64,000 nucleotides of DNA from Molanna angustata (GCA_963576475.1 OY754978.1:15196218-15260217), one strand, 5' to 3'. Shown: positions 37,516-51,837, numbered from the stretch's first letter. Numbers and translations: made by a program. The notes: generated by a model not told the origin, from the letters alone.

Positions 37516-38280
37516 GATACAAGGGCATTGTAACGAATAAAGAATATAATTATATTTCAACTCAATGTTTATGCAATTTATTCTTGCGAGTCTATAATTA
37601 AAATAACCAAAAATGGAAGAAAAATATATAAGTAGGTACTGATTTATTAATTATTTTTCTGGACAAACTAGTGTACAAAGGCTGGTTTATTCTCTTTCAA
37701 TAATCAGCAAATAACAACTATTTAATAAAGTAAATAAAATATCAACATATAAATACATGGTATAGAACGTTATTATCATAATTTAATTAGAAGGTAACAA
37801 ATATAAGAAACAAATACAATTTTATTATGTATGGTTTATGGCAAAAAAACTAATAAATACAATTATTAATAAGGAGGTAGATATTGCATAATAATAAAAA
37901 CATTAGAGACACACATAATATGGTCCCGCTATTGAATATGTATGCGAATAAATTTAATTTCATTTACATAGATAACGAAGTTGATAAGTTTTTGTTTGAA
38001 TGTGTACAGTGTACATACTAAAGATACAGCATGTTTCTAAATAAAATTAAAAATATTATATAAATATTTTCAGAGTCGAGACCCCCCCCCCACTCACTCT
38101 TCCTTTTCAAGCACCGCGCCCCCGCAGGATGCTATAGAGCAGGACTGCTGCGCAAACCTGGTGGGACAAGTGGCCAGATTCAGAAGTTCAAAGTGAACGG
38201 CAGGCCGCAGAAGTAAAATAACTTCCCTCATGAGAAGTGATATAAAATAAAATAACACGGCAGATTTTAAATTTTCAATT
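37516..38280. other. Upstream of the first found hil exon; no exon seen
   Basis: AT-rich DNA, then a GC-richer patch at 38075-38215 with a C-run and GGATGCTATAGAGCAGG. A similar phrase recurs at 39190-39240, so the patch may be repeat-derived. Confidence 0.35.
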
Positions 38281-38780
38281 GGTAGGTATATCCCAATATA
38301 TGGTAGGTATATCCCAATATATGGTAGGTATATCCCAATATATGGTAGGTATATCCCAATATATGGTAGGTATATCCCAATATATGGTAGGTATATCCCA
38401 ATATATGGTAGGTATATCCCAATATATGGTAGGTATATCCCAATATATGGTAGGTATATCCCAATATATGGTAGGTATATCCCAATATATGGTAGGTATA
38501 TCCCAATATATGGTAGGTATATCCCAATATATGGTAGGTATATCCCAATATATGGTAGGTATATCCCAATATATGGTAGGTATATCCCAATATATGGTAG
38601 GTATATCCCAATATATGGTAGGTATATCCCAATATATGGTAGGTATATCCCAATATATGGTAGGTATATCCCAATATATGGTAGGTATATCCCAATATAT
38701 GGTAGGTATATCCCAATATATGGTAGGTATATCCCAATATATGGTAGGTATATCCCAATATATGGTAGGTATATCCCAAT
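38281..38780. repeat. Perfect 21-bp minisatellite, about 23.8 units
   Basis: The unit GGTAGGTATATCCCAATAT plus AT repeats for 500 bp with no difference seen between units. Because 21 is a multiple of three, it stays open in several frames on both strands and yields spurious repeat proteins. Confidence 0.97.
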
Positions 38781-38785
38781 AAAAA

Positions 38786-39030
38786 ATCCGTGCAACGAGA
38801 AGTTTAAAATTTTCTTTTAATGTTTTTAATAAATCAAATCATAAAAGTTCCGCGTAGCGAAAAAAATCAAGTTCAAAATTCAATCACTTAATTCGATAAA
38901 TTAAATCAAACATAGTCCGCGCAGCGAGAAAATATCAGTTTTCTTTTGTTTATTTCCATAAATTAATTCAAACATAGTCCGCGCACCAAGAAATTTTCAG
39001 TTTTCTTGTGTTTATTTCCATAAATTAAAT
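38786..39030. repeat. Degenerate about 62-bp repeat, about 4 units
   Basis: Each unit begins like TCCGCGCAGCGAGAAAA and ends with ATAAATTAAATCAAACATAG. The last two units are the most alike. The array directly follows the minisatellite. Confidence 0.65.
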
Positions 39031-40334
39031 AAAAAAATAATCAAAACAGCTAGACAAGTTCAGTCATCTTTTCTTTTTTTCGATTGCAATGCGTACGCAT
39101 GGAAATAGCCAAGTTTGATGTTTCTATTTATAAAAATATTTCAAGAAGAAATATTCATTTCTGTCTTTTGAGGCAAATTGTTAATGGGAAAACACGGCTG
39201 GCCGCAGTTTGCCCAGAGCTGCTATAGAGTAATAGAGTAAAAGAGAAACTGGTGGTATCAAAAGTCTAAGTCTTGGTTTAACCAAAGAGAATTAATTATA
39301 AGAAATAAAAAATGGATTTTTTGATTTATTTCAATGTGTTTTGAGCCGAATGGTACATAAACACAATAAGACGCAGTCCGAGAAGCAATATTAAATAAAC
39401 AAAACAAAGCAGAATTTAATTTACAATGTATTAAAACGTAATTTTATTAATTGAGACGTCATAAATGAGCCCAACGAGACAAAATTGGTAAAGAAGGGGC
39501 AAAAGTTGTAAAACAAAATATGTAACGAGCGAATTTGAGGTGAAACCACATTAATGCCGCTACATGCATTATATTCTTAATTATTACTGTAAAAAATGAC
39601 TTTTTTTGTAAATTTATACCTACCTATATTTGAGATTTCTCTTACAACATAATTTATGCACTTTATGTAGTATACCTACTGTAAACGGTATTGGAGGCGG
39701 AAGGAGAATGAGGGTTTTAATATTGGAAGAAGCAGTAAAGTCATTTGTAACTGTTTGAACAAATGAAACTCCGAAATATTATATACTTTTCATGAAAGTG
39801 TTTTATCTCTTTATAATTTATTTATTTTATTTTCTTTTAACAATTGTATGCATGTAGGTACTGTGTGCTGTTCATGAAAGCATTAATGATTTAGCTTTAG
39901 AACATCCTTTATACGAAATAATGATAGATACCGTGTGTTGATATGAACATTTTAATTCAAGCGAAATTGAACAGAAGTTATGTAAAAATAGTAATTATGT
40001 ATTTTTTACATCTAAAATTATAAATATACCTACTTGCAATATTCAACATCGTACAGGTAACAATTTTGTAATTATTATTTATCTTTCAAATTAGTAAGAG
40101 AGAAAAAAATATCACAAAAATGTTAGTAGCGATTTTTATAGATAGTTTTTTATTTTATTTTATAAAATAAATTTAGAATGTGCCAATAAATAGAGAATGT
40201 GCCAATAAATAGAGAATGTGCCAATAAATCAACTATCAACTTTAGACAAAATCGGACCAATATATTTTAATTTATATTCACATTTTCATGATGTGTAAAA
40301 AAAAACGAAAAAAAAATATTTTTTTACACCAACC
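39031..40334. other. AT-rich DNA between hil and Mccc2
   Basis: A triplicated GAGAATGTGCCAATAAATA at about 40175-40230 is the only structure noted. Confidence 0.35.
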
Positions 40335-40517
40335 AGGGCGGCGAGTCCTATCAAAAAATGAAAATAAAACCCTCATGATTACCCATATCATAGATATAAT
40401 AATCACATGGAGTTCTAAAATATCATAAGATATTATAGAACTCAATAAGATAATTATATCCATGATATGGGTAATCATGAGGGTTTTGATTTCGCCGTTT
40501 GACGGGACTTGCCTCCC
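40335..40517. mobile_element. Hairpin MITE family M1, copy 3
   Basis: The core AAAACCCTCATGATTACCCA pairs with TGGGTAATCATGAGGGTTTT across about 100 bp. The outer ends AGGGCGGCGAGTCC and GGACTTGCCTCCCT are less perfect. Confidence 0.85.
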
Positions 40518-41155
40518 TAACTGTCTCTCTTTCTCTTAGTGTCATATATTCTTTCTCTGAATTCTTTTGATATTTACTCATGTATCTATATTTATAGGTA
40601 GTAAAAATGAAATCAATGTTTCAAATATACTTTCATGACGTAAATTGAATTTCAATGTAATCATGCACTCTCTTATTATATTATCATGGCATAGTAAATT
40701 CACCCTCTTCAAAGGGTGGGTTGAATAAAAAATGTAGGGTTACTTTCTGATTCAGTAGGTACATAGAGTACCTACCTAAATAATATCTAGTTATAAATAG
40801 GTATCCTCTATTATTAATGTAAAATTAATACATGCATCGTCTAGCTCTTAACCATAACTGTACAAGTATTATACACATTTAGTTTTTTTTCATATAAAAT
40901 CGTATGTATTGAATCTAGTGAATTTATAAATCGCTTCGTTGTTAAAGTTGATAACGCTAACTCAACAACAATTCGTTATTAAGCGTTAGTCTGTTATCTA
41001 CAGTCAATGTGAAACGTCATTCCGTGTCAAATGATAACGTAGAGTGCCAACTTAAACTGTGTGAACGCGAACAACAACAGCACGACTATATCTGTGTAAT
41101 GTGTAGCTATCTAACTATTTAAACTGATACCAAAAGTTTAAAGTTGTTATAGACA
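40518..41155. promoter_or_regulatory. 5' flank of Mccc2
   Basis: The DNA directly upstream of the Mccc2 ATG must hold its promoter and 5' UTR. GC content rises from about 40930. No TATA box stands out. Assignment is by position. Confidence 0.4.
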
Positions 41156-44100
41156 ATGCATCAACTATTCAGATCGCTCAGGAATGTTGCCAAAATATCC
41201 GGCCGCAGATTCTACCACGAGGAGGTATGCGCCATCACCAGCCAGTGTGACGTCAATTCGGATATCTACAAGGAGAACTATGGCACGATGAAGAATCTGG
41301 TGGAAAACGTGAGGAAGAGAACTTTGCAGGCGAGAGAGGGGGGCGGAGAGAAAGCTAAGAGGGCCCAAACAGCCAAAGGAAAATTGGACGCCAGAACTAG
41401 AGTGGAACTATTAGCCGATCCTGGATCCGACATCCTAGAACTGACACCTCTCGCGGGACCGCCAGCCAGCGGTGGATTGCTCACAGCGATAGTCAGAGTA
41501 CACGGAAGACCGATTGTAATAGTCGCCAATGATCCGACTGTCAAAGGAGGAACGTATTTCCCTATAACAGTTAAGAAACATCTCAGAGCCCAAGAGATAG
41601 CGCAACAGTGCCGCCTTCCTTGTGTCTATTTAGTAGACAGCGGCGGAGCTCATCTACCAGAACAAGCGGAAGTGTTTCCCGACAGAGACCATTTTGGGAG
41701 GATCTTTTATAACCAAGCGAATATGTCCTCGGCGGGTATTCCTCAAGTCTCTGTCGTTTTGGGGTCTTGCACCGCAGGCGGTGCTTACATCCCGGCAATG
41801 TCCGACGAGAGTGTAATCGTTCGTAACCAAGGAACAGTTTTTCTGGCAGGACCTCCACTCGTCCGTGCCTCCACCGGAGAACAAGTCACAGCCGAACAAC
41901 TCGGAGGCGCAGATCTCCACTGTCGCGTGTCGGGAGTGACAGATCACTATGCGCAAGACGACGAACACGCCTTGCACATAGCCAGAAACATTGTCAAGAA
42001 CTTGACGTGGCCAGATGTGCCGACCCGCGCGGCGGATTTTTCAGAGGAAGTGGAAGAACCTCTGTACGATCCGGAAGAACTTTATGGTATTGTGGGAACG
42101 AATCTCCAGAGACCTTTTGATATTCGAGAAGTTATTGCGAGGATTGTTGACGGCAGTCGGTTTCACGAATTCAAGGAGCTGTACGGTGATACTGTAGTTT
42201 GTGGATTCTCAAAGTTGTATGGGAAGCCAGTAGGCATACTTGGAAACAATGGAGTTTTGCAATCAGAAGGTGCTTTAAAAGGTGCACATTTCATTGAATT
42301 GTGTGCGGCTCGTAAGGTTTGTATTGTAATTGATTTAGTCATAAATATTCACATACTCGTATATAAATATAAACTATATTTTGAAAATATTTTACAAAAA
42401 TCACACTAAAATGATGGATTGTTTAGTGAGGCAGTAAATTTCCAAATAGTAACTCAATTGTACATAGTAGGTATGTTCATTTTTTTAAATAGTTTTACTG
42501 TATTTTTATTTTAATTTGTAAAAGCAGTGGAAATAAATCATTTCATTCCAAAGACACACAACCTAATGATAATAACCATATTAGTAACTAAAATAAAAAT
42601 AAATATTAAAACAAACCTACAACTCAAGGTTACAAAATTCATTTTGAAGATATTGAAATAATATATATAATTAATTAGATACTTAAAACAAATAAAAAAA
42701 CTCAATCTTTAACTTTCTTCTACTTATACGAGAGGATGAAATTACTGCAAAACATTTGTAATATCAACATTAGATCATGTTTCAATATTGCCTTACAAAA
42801 TACCCCCACAACATATAATGTTAAACTGTCTGATGTTTTCTAATCGATGTATTTGGTCTTGATAATATTGAGTTTACTCGACGTCAAGGATTGTTGTTTA
42901 ACACTTTCAGGTTCCTTTGATTTTCCTACAAAACATCACCGGTTTCATGGTGGGACGAGACGCCGAAGCGGGTGGCATTGCGAAGAACGGAGCCAAGATG
43001 GTTACTGCCGTGAGTTGCTTCCGTGGTCCCAAGTTGACTGTAATTGTGGGTGGCAGCTACGGCGCCGGTAACTATGGCATGTGTGGGAGGGCCTACTCTC
43101 CCAACTTCCTCTTCATGTGGCCAGGTGCCAGGATCTCAGTCATGGGAGGACCACAAGCGGCAGGTGTACTGTGTCAGGTACACAAAATCATCATATGTAT
43201 TAACGAACCGATTTGATATATAAGATTGAATTCAGCATCCAGAAACATCTGATTCATACATTTTCGTAAGAAAAAGCATGAAAGTGGAAAACATGCCACG
43301 GAAATGAAGTCGCTTAGAAGGCTATGCGAAAAAATCGATGTATTACTATTAGTCCAAGAAATAACAGAATTTTCGACGAATTATTTTTTAATGGCTGTTT
43401 TTTTATATTTTATGAAAAGGACATGTCTGTTACCTGGGAGCGGTTGTGTTTACCAGTGCGCATCCTCGTTATATGTTAAAATTGCAGATTTTAACATTAT
43501 TTCAATGTAATTTGTACTTGTATGTTATTTGTAGCTATAAATTCCATTCGTCTGTGATATATGTAGGTATGTACTAATAGATTAAAAAATAAATAAAAAG
43601 AAGAAGATTTTTTTCAGTAATCTTCCCGGGTGTGCGTTGAACAAGTTTCATTGTAATCAGATGGATGGTATACGAGCACAAAAATGACTTACAAAGATAC
43701 AAATGATACTAATGAAATCTGCAATTTTCATCTATATATGTAGAAAGGCGATGCGCACTGGTAAACGCAACCGCACTCCCAGCTGTTCCAGACTTACTTT
43801 TTTCATACCTATATTCTATAAGGAAGGAAATACATATAAAAAAACAGCCATTAAAAATGAATTGTTTTCAACGCTGCTATCTCTTAGACTTTATCGTTGA
43901 CAGAAAATACACTGTGGTAGTTTGACAAAGAATATTTACACAACTCTTAAGAGAGGGAATGATAGACGGGCGTGAAAACATAAAATTGCCATATAGCAAT
44001 AAACTCGCCATTTGCGCAGGGTGCAAGGAAGTGTTTATTATCATTATCGACCATGTGAACAATAGATGTATGCAATGATGTTTGAATGTGAGAGAGGCGA

Positions 44101-44453
44101 AGAATCTATGCAAAGACAGAAGTGTATGGTCCTCGTTTCTCTCTGCCTATACCAATAATATGGACATGACGTGCATGAATATGAAACGAGTATTCATATA
44201 ATATTCTTTTTAGGTGGCTCGTGACAAGGCAGCCAGAGAAGGTCTGGAATGGACTCAAGAACAAGAGAAAGCAATCAGAGCACCCCTGGAGGAACAGTTT
44301 GAGCGAGAAGGTGCACCTACTTTCAGTTCCGGCCGGCTATGGGACGACGGAATATTAGATCCTGTGGATACCAGAAGAGCTTTGGGACTCAGCCTGGCTG
44401 CGGCTCTCAACGCACCCTTCCCTGACACCAAATTCGGAATTTTCAGGATGTGA
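41156..44453 (+). CDS. Mccc2: Methylcrotonoyl-CoA carboxylase beta chain, mitochondrial
   Basis: Three exons, 41156-42316, 42911-43177 and 44214-44453, are all in phase 0 and give 555 aa, close to the 563 aa of the human protein. This is the carboxyltransferase subunit of the biotin enzyme that converts 3-methylcrotonyl-CoA to 3-methylglutaconyl-CoA in leucine breakdown, in the mitochondrial matrix. The first 20 or so residues ([20 protein letters not shown]) are basic and look like a targeting peptide. The N-terminal carboxyltransferase half shows [11 protein letters not shown] near residue 160, [19 protein letters not shown], and [11 protein letters not shown] near 203. The C-terminal half shows [32 protein letters not shown] and the family-typical end [14 protein letters not shown]. 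Exon 1 alone encodes 387 residues. Intron 2 holds an inverted-repeat element and a LINE tail. The gene is head-to-head with the found part of hil, 3.9 kb away. No break is seen. Confidence 0.97.
43378..43864. mobile_element. Inverted-repeat element in Mccc2 intron 2
   Basis: The left arm (AATGGCTGTTTTTTTATAT, then GTTTACCAGTGCGCATC and AAAATTGCAGATTTT) is inverted at 43700-43864 over about 130 bp. There is no coding capacity. The class is unknown. Confidence 0.72.
43990..44150 (+). pseudogene. LINE 3' tail fragment in Mccc2 intron 2
   Basis: HVNNRCMQ, a stop, then [17 protein letters not shown] resembles CMLRCMNVNEARVAWKDK at about 7880-7940. It ends about 60 bp before exon 3. Confidence 0.5.
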
Positions 44454-45674
44454 ACGACTGTTAAATATGCTATTAATGAAATGTACATACCAATCTCAAA
44501 TCCTGACCCTTGAAAAACAATCATTTACCCAAAAACAAATAGTATCTTATCTTGTAACATTTATTATAGAGTGATTGAAGTGTGAGTATATTTGAACACA
44601 CTTAAATACATAAAGAGCGATGTTATGATGTTATAGAGTGTATTAAAAAGGTTTTCAATTGTGTAATGATTTGCCAGAATGTGTGAAGGAAGCATCTGGT
44701 CTTGCCGCTTTTCGTCCCCTAGGTATTGCATACATAAAGGAAAAGTTCTTTTTAAGATATTGCGTGATTTCTTTGTTTTTTGTCTTTGATGGATATTGGA
44801 ATATTTTCTTACTCATTCTATGTGAATTTGTCTAATCTAAGTCATATTATGTGAATTTGTTTTTTTTAATTGTTTATATTCTTTTTGTTTATACTAGATG
44901 GAAGAAACTACTCATTTTTACATCTAGATAAAATATACATACATACATATATACATAAAATACGCGGTAATAATCTAAGATAAAATTAATTCCGAATCTA
45001 TAAAATCGATCGAATAAAAAATCCTGCTTGATCATGTTACTAGGTAATGTTTTTTTTATATCAATAGTGGTTTAAAAATTATTGAAAGGAACGAGGTACG
45101 AAAAGAAAAACTGTAAATAAACATCGTTATATGATTGAAACAGGATATACAATGTGTGAAACCTTAAAAAAGTTTTATTAAATGTTTTGTTATTTTTTCT
45201 CGATTACAGCCTATTCAGTAAGTTACCAACCGGTAATTGATGTTAAAAGTTGTATGATGTATGATAAAAAAACGATTCTTTTAAAGCGGTTTTTGTAATA
45301 AATTTTGTGACAATGGAGGCAAAAAATGGAAAGATCACGATTAAGAAGGTAGGTAAATAGACATTTCTAATACAACATTAAGAACAAAAGATGATTAATC
45401 TTAATTAACAATGGTCAGATCTCGACATTCGCGAAAAGATGTACTAGATAAATAGCGATACACAAGTTTGGACACATATACTACATCAATAATAATAGCT
45501 AAAACTGGTCAAATCCATGAATTTAGTAAACCTTTAGCTAGGACATGTCCCTTGGATGATAAACCTGCAAATCGTGAAGCAACTGTTCAAAAATGAATCT
45601 ATAGGCCAAAATTATGATTATAAATTCAAGACAAGAAATGTCCACGTAGAATTTAGATTATTATAGGTGTGTAT
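44454..45674. other. 3' flank of Mccc2
   Basis: Expected 3' UTR, then AT-rich DNA. No gene is seen. Confidence 0.35.
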
Positions 45675-46701
45675 TCCAACTGTCGATTTGTCCAGGAGAA
45701 CTTTGTTCTCTTGACATATCGACAATGTTTCAAGCCAGGATACGCGAGAATTGTATGCAGAGGTCTACTTTTTTCACGGCTTTTCCAACTTTGAAGTCAA
45801 AAAACACCAACTTAGAGGCTTCGCAGCATATATGTTCCATACACGGATTTACTCAGAATTCGGAGTAGAACATTTCGTGTGTCTGTGTGTGTGACTGTGT
45901 GTCTGTGTGTCTGTGTGTGTGTCTGTGTGTCCGTCCCCCCCTTATAACTTTTGATCCGCTCAATTTACACAGCCTAAAATTTCAGAATATATAAACAGTT
46001 ACAGGCCTACAAAACTTTTATACTCGGAATTTTGAATTTTTGTTTCAGTCAGGGGTTATCAACTTTTAAATTTGTATTTTATTTTTCCATATATCTCAGA
46101 AACCATAAAAGCTAGAACGCTGAAAATTGGTACAAACATAGACAAATACAAAATCTCAAATAAGTTTTTTCAAAAAAATTCCAGGGTTTCTCAAACATTT
46201 TTTATTAAGAAAAGTATTTTTTTTGTGATAAATTTATGAGTTTAACTGCCTATATTTCCAAAACTTTTACAATTATCGAAAAAAGCCGAAACACTCCAAC
46301 TAGATAATTTAATTTTCTATAAAAAATATTTAAATTGTAGTAGAAGATCTCAATTTTTTTTTAACCTTTTTTTTTTAAATTGAATTTAGTGACGACATCG
46401 CTTCATACATTTTGTATGGCAGTCGCCAATAGACAATATGCAAGAAGACTTAATAGTATGATACTTCATCTCCAAACATACATACATACCATCATGTTAT
46501 TTTCATATTCTGGGTAGGAAAAAAGGATCTTCCTCCATACTATCCTATCTTGACATACATACCTACATATGTTGTATAGAAAACAAAATATCTGAAAAAA
46601 TTCAATAATTTGTATTTATGGGCTTATAGTTTGGTACATATTCTTCAACTATACATACTATCGCTATCGACAGTTGGATCTCATGTGTTACATGCAACTA
46701 G
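45675..46701. mobile_element. Helentron-like non-autonomous element, copy 1
   Basis: It starts TCCAACTGTCGAT and ends ATCGACAGTTGGATCTCATG, TGTTACATGCAACTAG. The subterminal inverted repeat, the CATGT/ACATG hairpin just before a CTAG end, the following T, and the internal TGTGTCTG-type repeats fit Helitron/Helentron-derived elements. It is 1027 bp with no Rep/helicase. Confidence 0.65.
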
Positions 46702-46940
46702 TATATTAAAATAAGAAACCAAAAGAAAACAGTAGTGAGCATGGATGTCATTAAAGTATAGTATAGATATATAATTTGATTTATTTAGTTTACATTTAAG
46801 TACACTTGTAGCATCCGATCGAACCGATTAAAGGTACGAACGCGCGCGAAATTAGTTAGATTGATATGGGTAAACTGTTAAAACTGATCAAATTGTTAGG
46901 TGTAACAATAACTCTACAATTTACTTCGATATTTTAATGA

Positions 46941-47225
46941 TTGGCCCCAATAGACGAAAAAGTAGTCGAAAACAGGCTTAGATGGTATGACCACATTTTG
47001 AGACGACCGACGGACAATAAGATAAATAAAGCCTTGGACATCGTGACTCCAGCGAGAAGACCAGGCAGACCACCAGCCACATGGCTGTCGAGCATCAAGA
47101 AGCATCTGCGAGAGAGGGTGCTGAATCCTGATCTGGCACAGGACAGGCGAGTTTGGCGAAATAGAATAAGGAGAGCCGACCCTAGCAAGTAAATGGGACA
47201 AAGGCGTGGGCGAAGAAGAAGACAA
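46941..47225 (+). pseudogene. LINE 3' tail, separate family
   Basis: An open stretch reads APIDEKVVENRLRWYDHILR, then ARRPGRPPATWLSSIKKHL and DRRVWRNRIRRADPSK. This is the post-RT tail of an insect LINE. No RT remains. A second short tail (CPGVDGNRLRKKK) follows at about 47275-47325. Confidence 0.65.
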
Positions 47226-47329
47226 ATTTTAATATTGAATGTTACATTGAGACAGCACAGGAAGTGAATAGAGTAGGGCTTTGTCCAGGAGTGGATGGAA
47301 ATAGACTGAGGAAGAAGAAGATGGTATGT

Positions 47330-48015
47330 TGCTATTTAAATGCTCAGCGGGCAGTGTTATTTGTTACTTTAGAAATAAGTTTATAGAATGCTGGCAATTT
47401 GAATTCGAGAGGACAAGGAAATAAGGTATGTTCCAAATTTTCAGTTCCAAAGTTGGAGAACTTTGCATTTTATCATTTACCATATCAAGAAAATTCTAAA
47501 ACGTCAGCAAAGTTAAGATTATTTTTTACAAGTTCATTCAAAGCCGCGTTAGAGTTGAACAATTCACCGTGAGAATGAGTGAACGCGTAGCGTAAAACTC
47601 GACCGCGCAAATAATGACGCAACGTATTTGTATGACGTAAAAATTGCACATGACGGAAGCGAGTTCAACCTGAAGTTAGTGACACCGCTGGGAAAAATTA
47701 CGTGAATCTTTTGTCTAGTTGTGTTAAAAGATCATAAGTGAGATTATAAGGAGAGAATTGCACCAGTTTGTAACACAATGTCTCAATAATTTTGGTATCT
47801 GCTACTGCTGCCAATATTTTTTGTTTTTATTATATTAAATATAGGTACTTTGAAAAATAAAACATGTTAATATGTACAATGAAAGTAAAATAAAATAACC
47901 CGAGGGTGAATGTTTAGCCATCAAAAGTGTTAAAAGCGTATATTACAAAATCCCTAAGTGGATTATAAGCATTTTTGTTTTTATTATTCTTAGAATTATT
48001 TATTTATTTATATAA
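47330..48015. other. Unassigned DNA between repeats
   Basis: No supported feature. A GC-richer part near 47540-47660 has no repeat partner in the window. Confidence 0.3.
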
Positions 48016-48984
<969 letters not shown>

Positions 48985-49319
48985 TTTATGTACATGTGTA
49001 CAAAGGCAGGTAATGTGTGTATAAAGTACATTGAATTTAATCAAATCGATGCAATCAACTTTTGTCTATAAATAATATTAACTGTGTATCTTTGTTTCAT
49101 GGTGATTAACATGAAATATCATAGTTGAAGATAACAATAAACAATTTAAACTATTTATTTTCAATCAAAATGAAATTTGTAATCGTACGATTGCCCATAT
49201 TAATTCTTTATAGTAAAAGATTTATATTATTTTATCTTGTAAACTATGACGAACATTTTATTTGTTTAGCTTCCGATTAAATTAAAAAACACATATAAAG
49301 CTCTTCTTCTTCTGGGTCA

Positions 49320-50215
49320 CAATCTTAGGATTGGTCTGCACCAAACACTCGATCTTTCCACTTAACTCTATCGTCCGCCAGTCTCTTCATCTCCCTGTAA
49401 CTGCTAAAGCGCACGTCACCGATTCTCTGGTCTATATAGTTGTTTCTAGGGCGACCTCTACAGTTACCCCCATCCATCATTCCTTCGACGATGGTAAAAA
49501 GCAGGCCTGGGTTCCGGATGTTGTGGCCTATCCAAGTTGTTCTCTGTTCGGCAATTCTTTTCATAATTTGCCTTGTCTCTCCAACCCTACTTAGTACCTC
49601 GTCGTTGCTGATGTGTTCTGACCAGTGAACTTTAGACATGCTCACATGCGTCTGTAGCACCAAATCTCAAACGCAGACAGACGTCCCGTTTCGCGTTGGC
49701 TGATGGTCCATGTTTCACAGCCATATAGCAGTATACTCCAGACAAGAGTCTTGATCAAATTTTTCCTAATTTTGATGGAAATATTTGGGATTCAAAAATT
49801 GTTGATCTTTTGTTGGAGGCGACTCTTGCTTGGTGGATTCTGCTTTTGATGTCTGCTGTTGAACGTCCGTCTTCAGATATTCTGCTTCCCAGATACAAAA
49901 ACTCTTTCACCTGCTTAATGTCGATGCCCCCCAGAACAATATTTGCGGTGCATACCTCCCTTCCAGCAAACCATGCATTTTGTTTTGTCCTTATTTATCC
50001 TCATGTTGTAATCGCTTGTTAGGATGCCTTCCATCTTCCTGAGAGCCTCATTTAATTCTTCCTCTGTTTCTTCTAGCATTGCAATATCGTCTGCATACCT
50101 TATCATGTCTATTTTTTGTCCCTGAATTTTAACACCATGCCAATCTCTCATTTCTTCTCTCAGCTCATCGATAGCCTGTTGTATGTAGCAACATAGAACA
50201 AGCATGGCAAGCATT
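49320..50215 (-). pseudogene. LINE 3' part with reverse-transcriptase palm
   Basis: On the minus strand, from 50214: IQQAIDELREEMRDWHGVKI, then MIRYADDIAMLEETEEEL (the YADD catalytic motif), NMRINKDKTKCMV, and after frameshifts the tail RRIAEQRTTWIGHNIR-like, CRGRPRNNYIDQRIGDV, VKWKDRVFGADQS. Broken by frameshifts between about 49660 and 49910. Confidence 0.78.
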
Positions 50216-51147
50216 AAGATATTGGTTAAACAAGATAGCCGATAAATATTGAGGAAGAGTTGATGGATGAGGGAAATAACGATGGATGGATGGATCTTGT
50301 ACAGAATCTACCACAGAAACTAAGATAACAATACTCGATGATTTAATTTCTGTTGAATGTTAATTGTCGACCAAGTAGTCAGTTCTGGGGTACCTAATGA
50401 AATAGTTCACTAGAATACTTACAGTTAAGAAGGCAGTGTATCTATAATCTTAAATTAGTAAGTTAAATTATCATATTTTTGACAATTGTAAGTATTAAAA
50501 TGAACTGAACACACAAAGTAACGGTAACATAAATTATTGTTATCTGTTACGGTCATTAGAATATTTCTGTTAGGTGCTTAAATTTAGTTACTTACGCCTA
50601 TTTGTGTTCTATGTTTATCTTACATCGTAAACATGAAAGTTTGATAGAAAAAAAATATAGATATTTTTACCTAGATGATGTATCACGAAGGACGAATATG
50701 TTCTCACAAGAATCGAAGAAGGGAGGCACCGACTCGAGACCAACTCAAAAAGAATAATAAATTCATAATAATATTGTGATTATTTTGTAATTTTTGTAAA
50801 AGCCCACTTAGGCCGTTTCAAATAAATAATGGACAAAGTAGTAGTTATATGTCATGAAACTTTGCTACACTTTATTTGTATTTGTATGGCAGCGTGAGAG
50901 CTGGGGTGAACGAACGCCAAATTAATCGATTAATATTAGAGTAAATATTATTATGAGTTTGTCCATTCTCATCCTTCAAGACCGTCTCAACCTTTTCTCG
51001 GTCTACCTCTATGAACTCTTATTAATCTTGTATATGCACTTGTTTGGTCAGATGTTTATCATTCATTCTTCGAAGAGAAGGAACCATCTTAGGGCATTTA
51101 TTATCATAATAATAAATCAATCTTATATTCTAGTCTGATATCCTCAT
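50216..51147. other. AT-rich DNA, nothing recognised
   Basis: No gene or repeat is seen. Confidence 0.3.
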
Positions 51148-51370
51148 TTTTTTCTGTTTTTCAACCGTATCTGTCCACTGATGGAAATAGGCCTCCCTCA
51201 TATCTCTACAGGCTTCTCTGTCCTGGGCCTGCATCCAGTCACCAGCAACCCTCTTTATATCATCGGACCATTGTGTAGGTGGTCTTCTTCTACTTCTCCT
51301 GTCCTCAAATGGTCTCTATTCCAGGATCTTCTTGATCCATCTTTGGTCCTTCACTCTAGCGATATATCAA
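51148..51370 (-). pseudogene. RTE-like LINE 3' fragment, copy 2
   Basis: The minus strand carries CACCTACACAATGGTCCGAT, GGTTGCTGGTGACTGGATGC and AGGGAGGCCTATTTCCAT, the same tail as at 31700-31870. Confidence 0.7.
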
Positions 51371-51659
51371 AATTTACCACGAAATTTGTCATAAGGTAAG
51401 ATAAAACGATGATTTATGTATGATCTATTAAAGAAAACGGCATAAAGATAGTGTAGGTACCCACTTACAAATCAAAAATATTTGATTATGCTTTTTAGAT
51501 GAGAGAATTGCGAGTTAATGGTACTCTGAGATAAGAAAACAATGATCTTCTTAAAAAAATACATAAACAATAAACATACCCTAAAATCTTCCATCGTTCA
51601 TTCATTTTGTGCTACAAGGCACCGACCTGGAATAGTGCTTCCGCTCAATCACGCCATAT

Positions 51660-51805
51660 ATGATTATATGACATTTCCTAAACTAAGCTTGACTTAAATA
51701 AATGCTTGAACATGTACATACTATAGGTGAACGAAATTGATCGAGGTAGAATCCAAACTCGCAACCACTAGATTACTAATTCAGCGCACTAACCACTCAT
51801 AGTGT
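51660..51805 (-). mobile_element. SINE family C, copy 4
   Basis: ATAGGTGAACGAAATTGATC, then GAGGTAGAATCCAAACTCGC and GCGCACTAACCACTC match 58300-58385 with scattered changes. Confidence 0.6.
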
Positions 51806-51837
51806 AAATGCAAGACTAAAACATATGCGATATTGAC

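Noticed and set aside
38094..38795. Long repeat-protein frames (YIGIYLP, MVGISQY) on both strands
   Set aside because: They come from the 21-bp minisatellite, whose length is a multiple of three; there is no coding signal outside the array.
41165..41977. Minus-strand frames within Mccc2 exon 1
   Set aside because: Shadows of the Mccc2 coding frame.
47540..47660. Possible exon in a GC-richer patch
   Set aside because: No frame, splice site or similarity could be supported.
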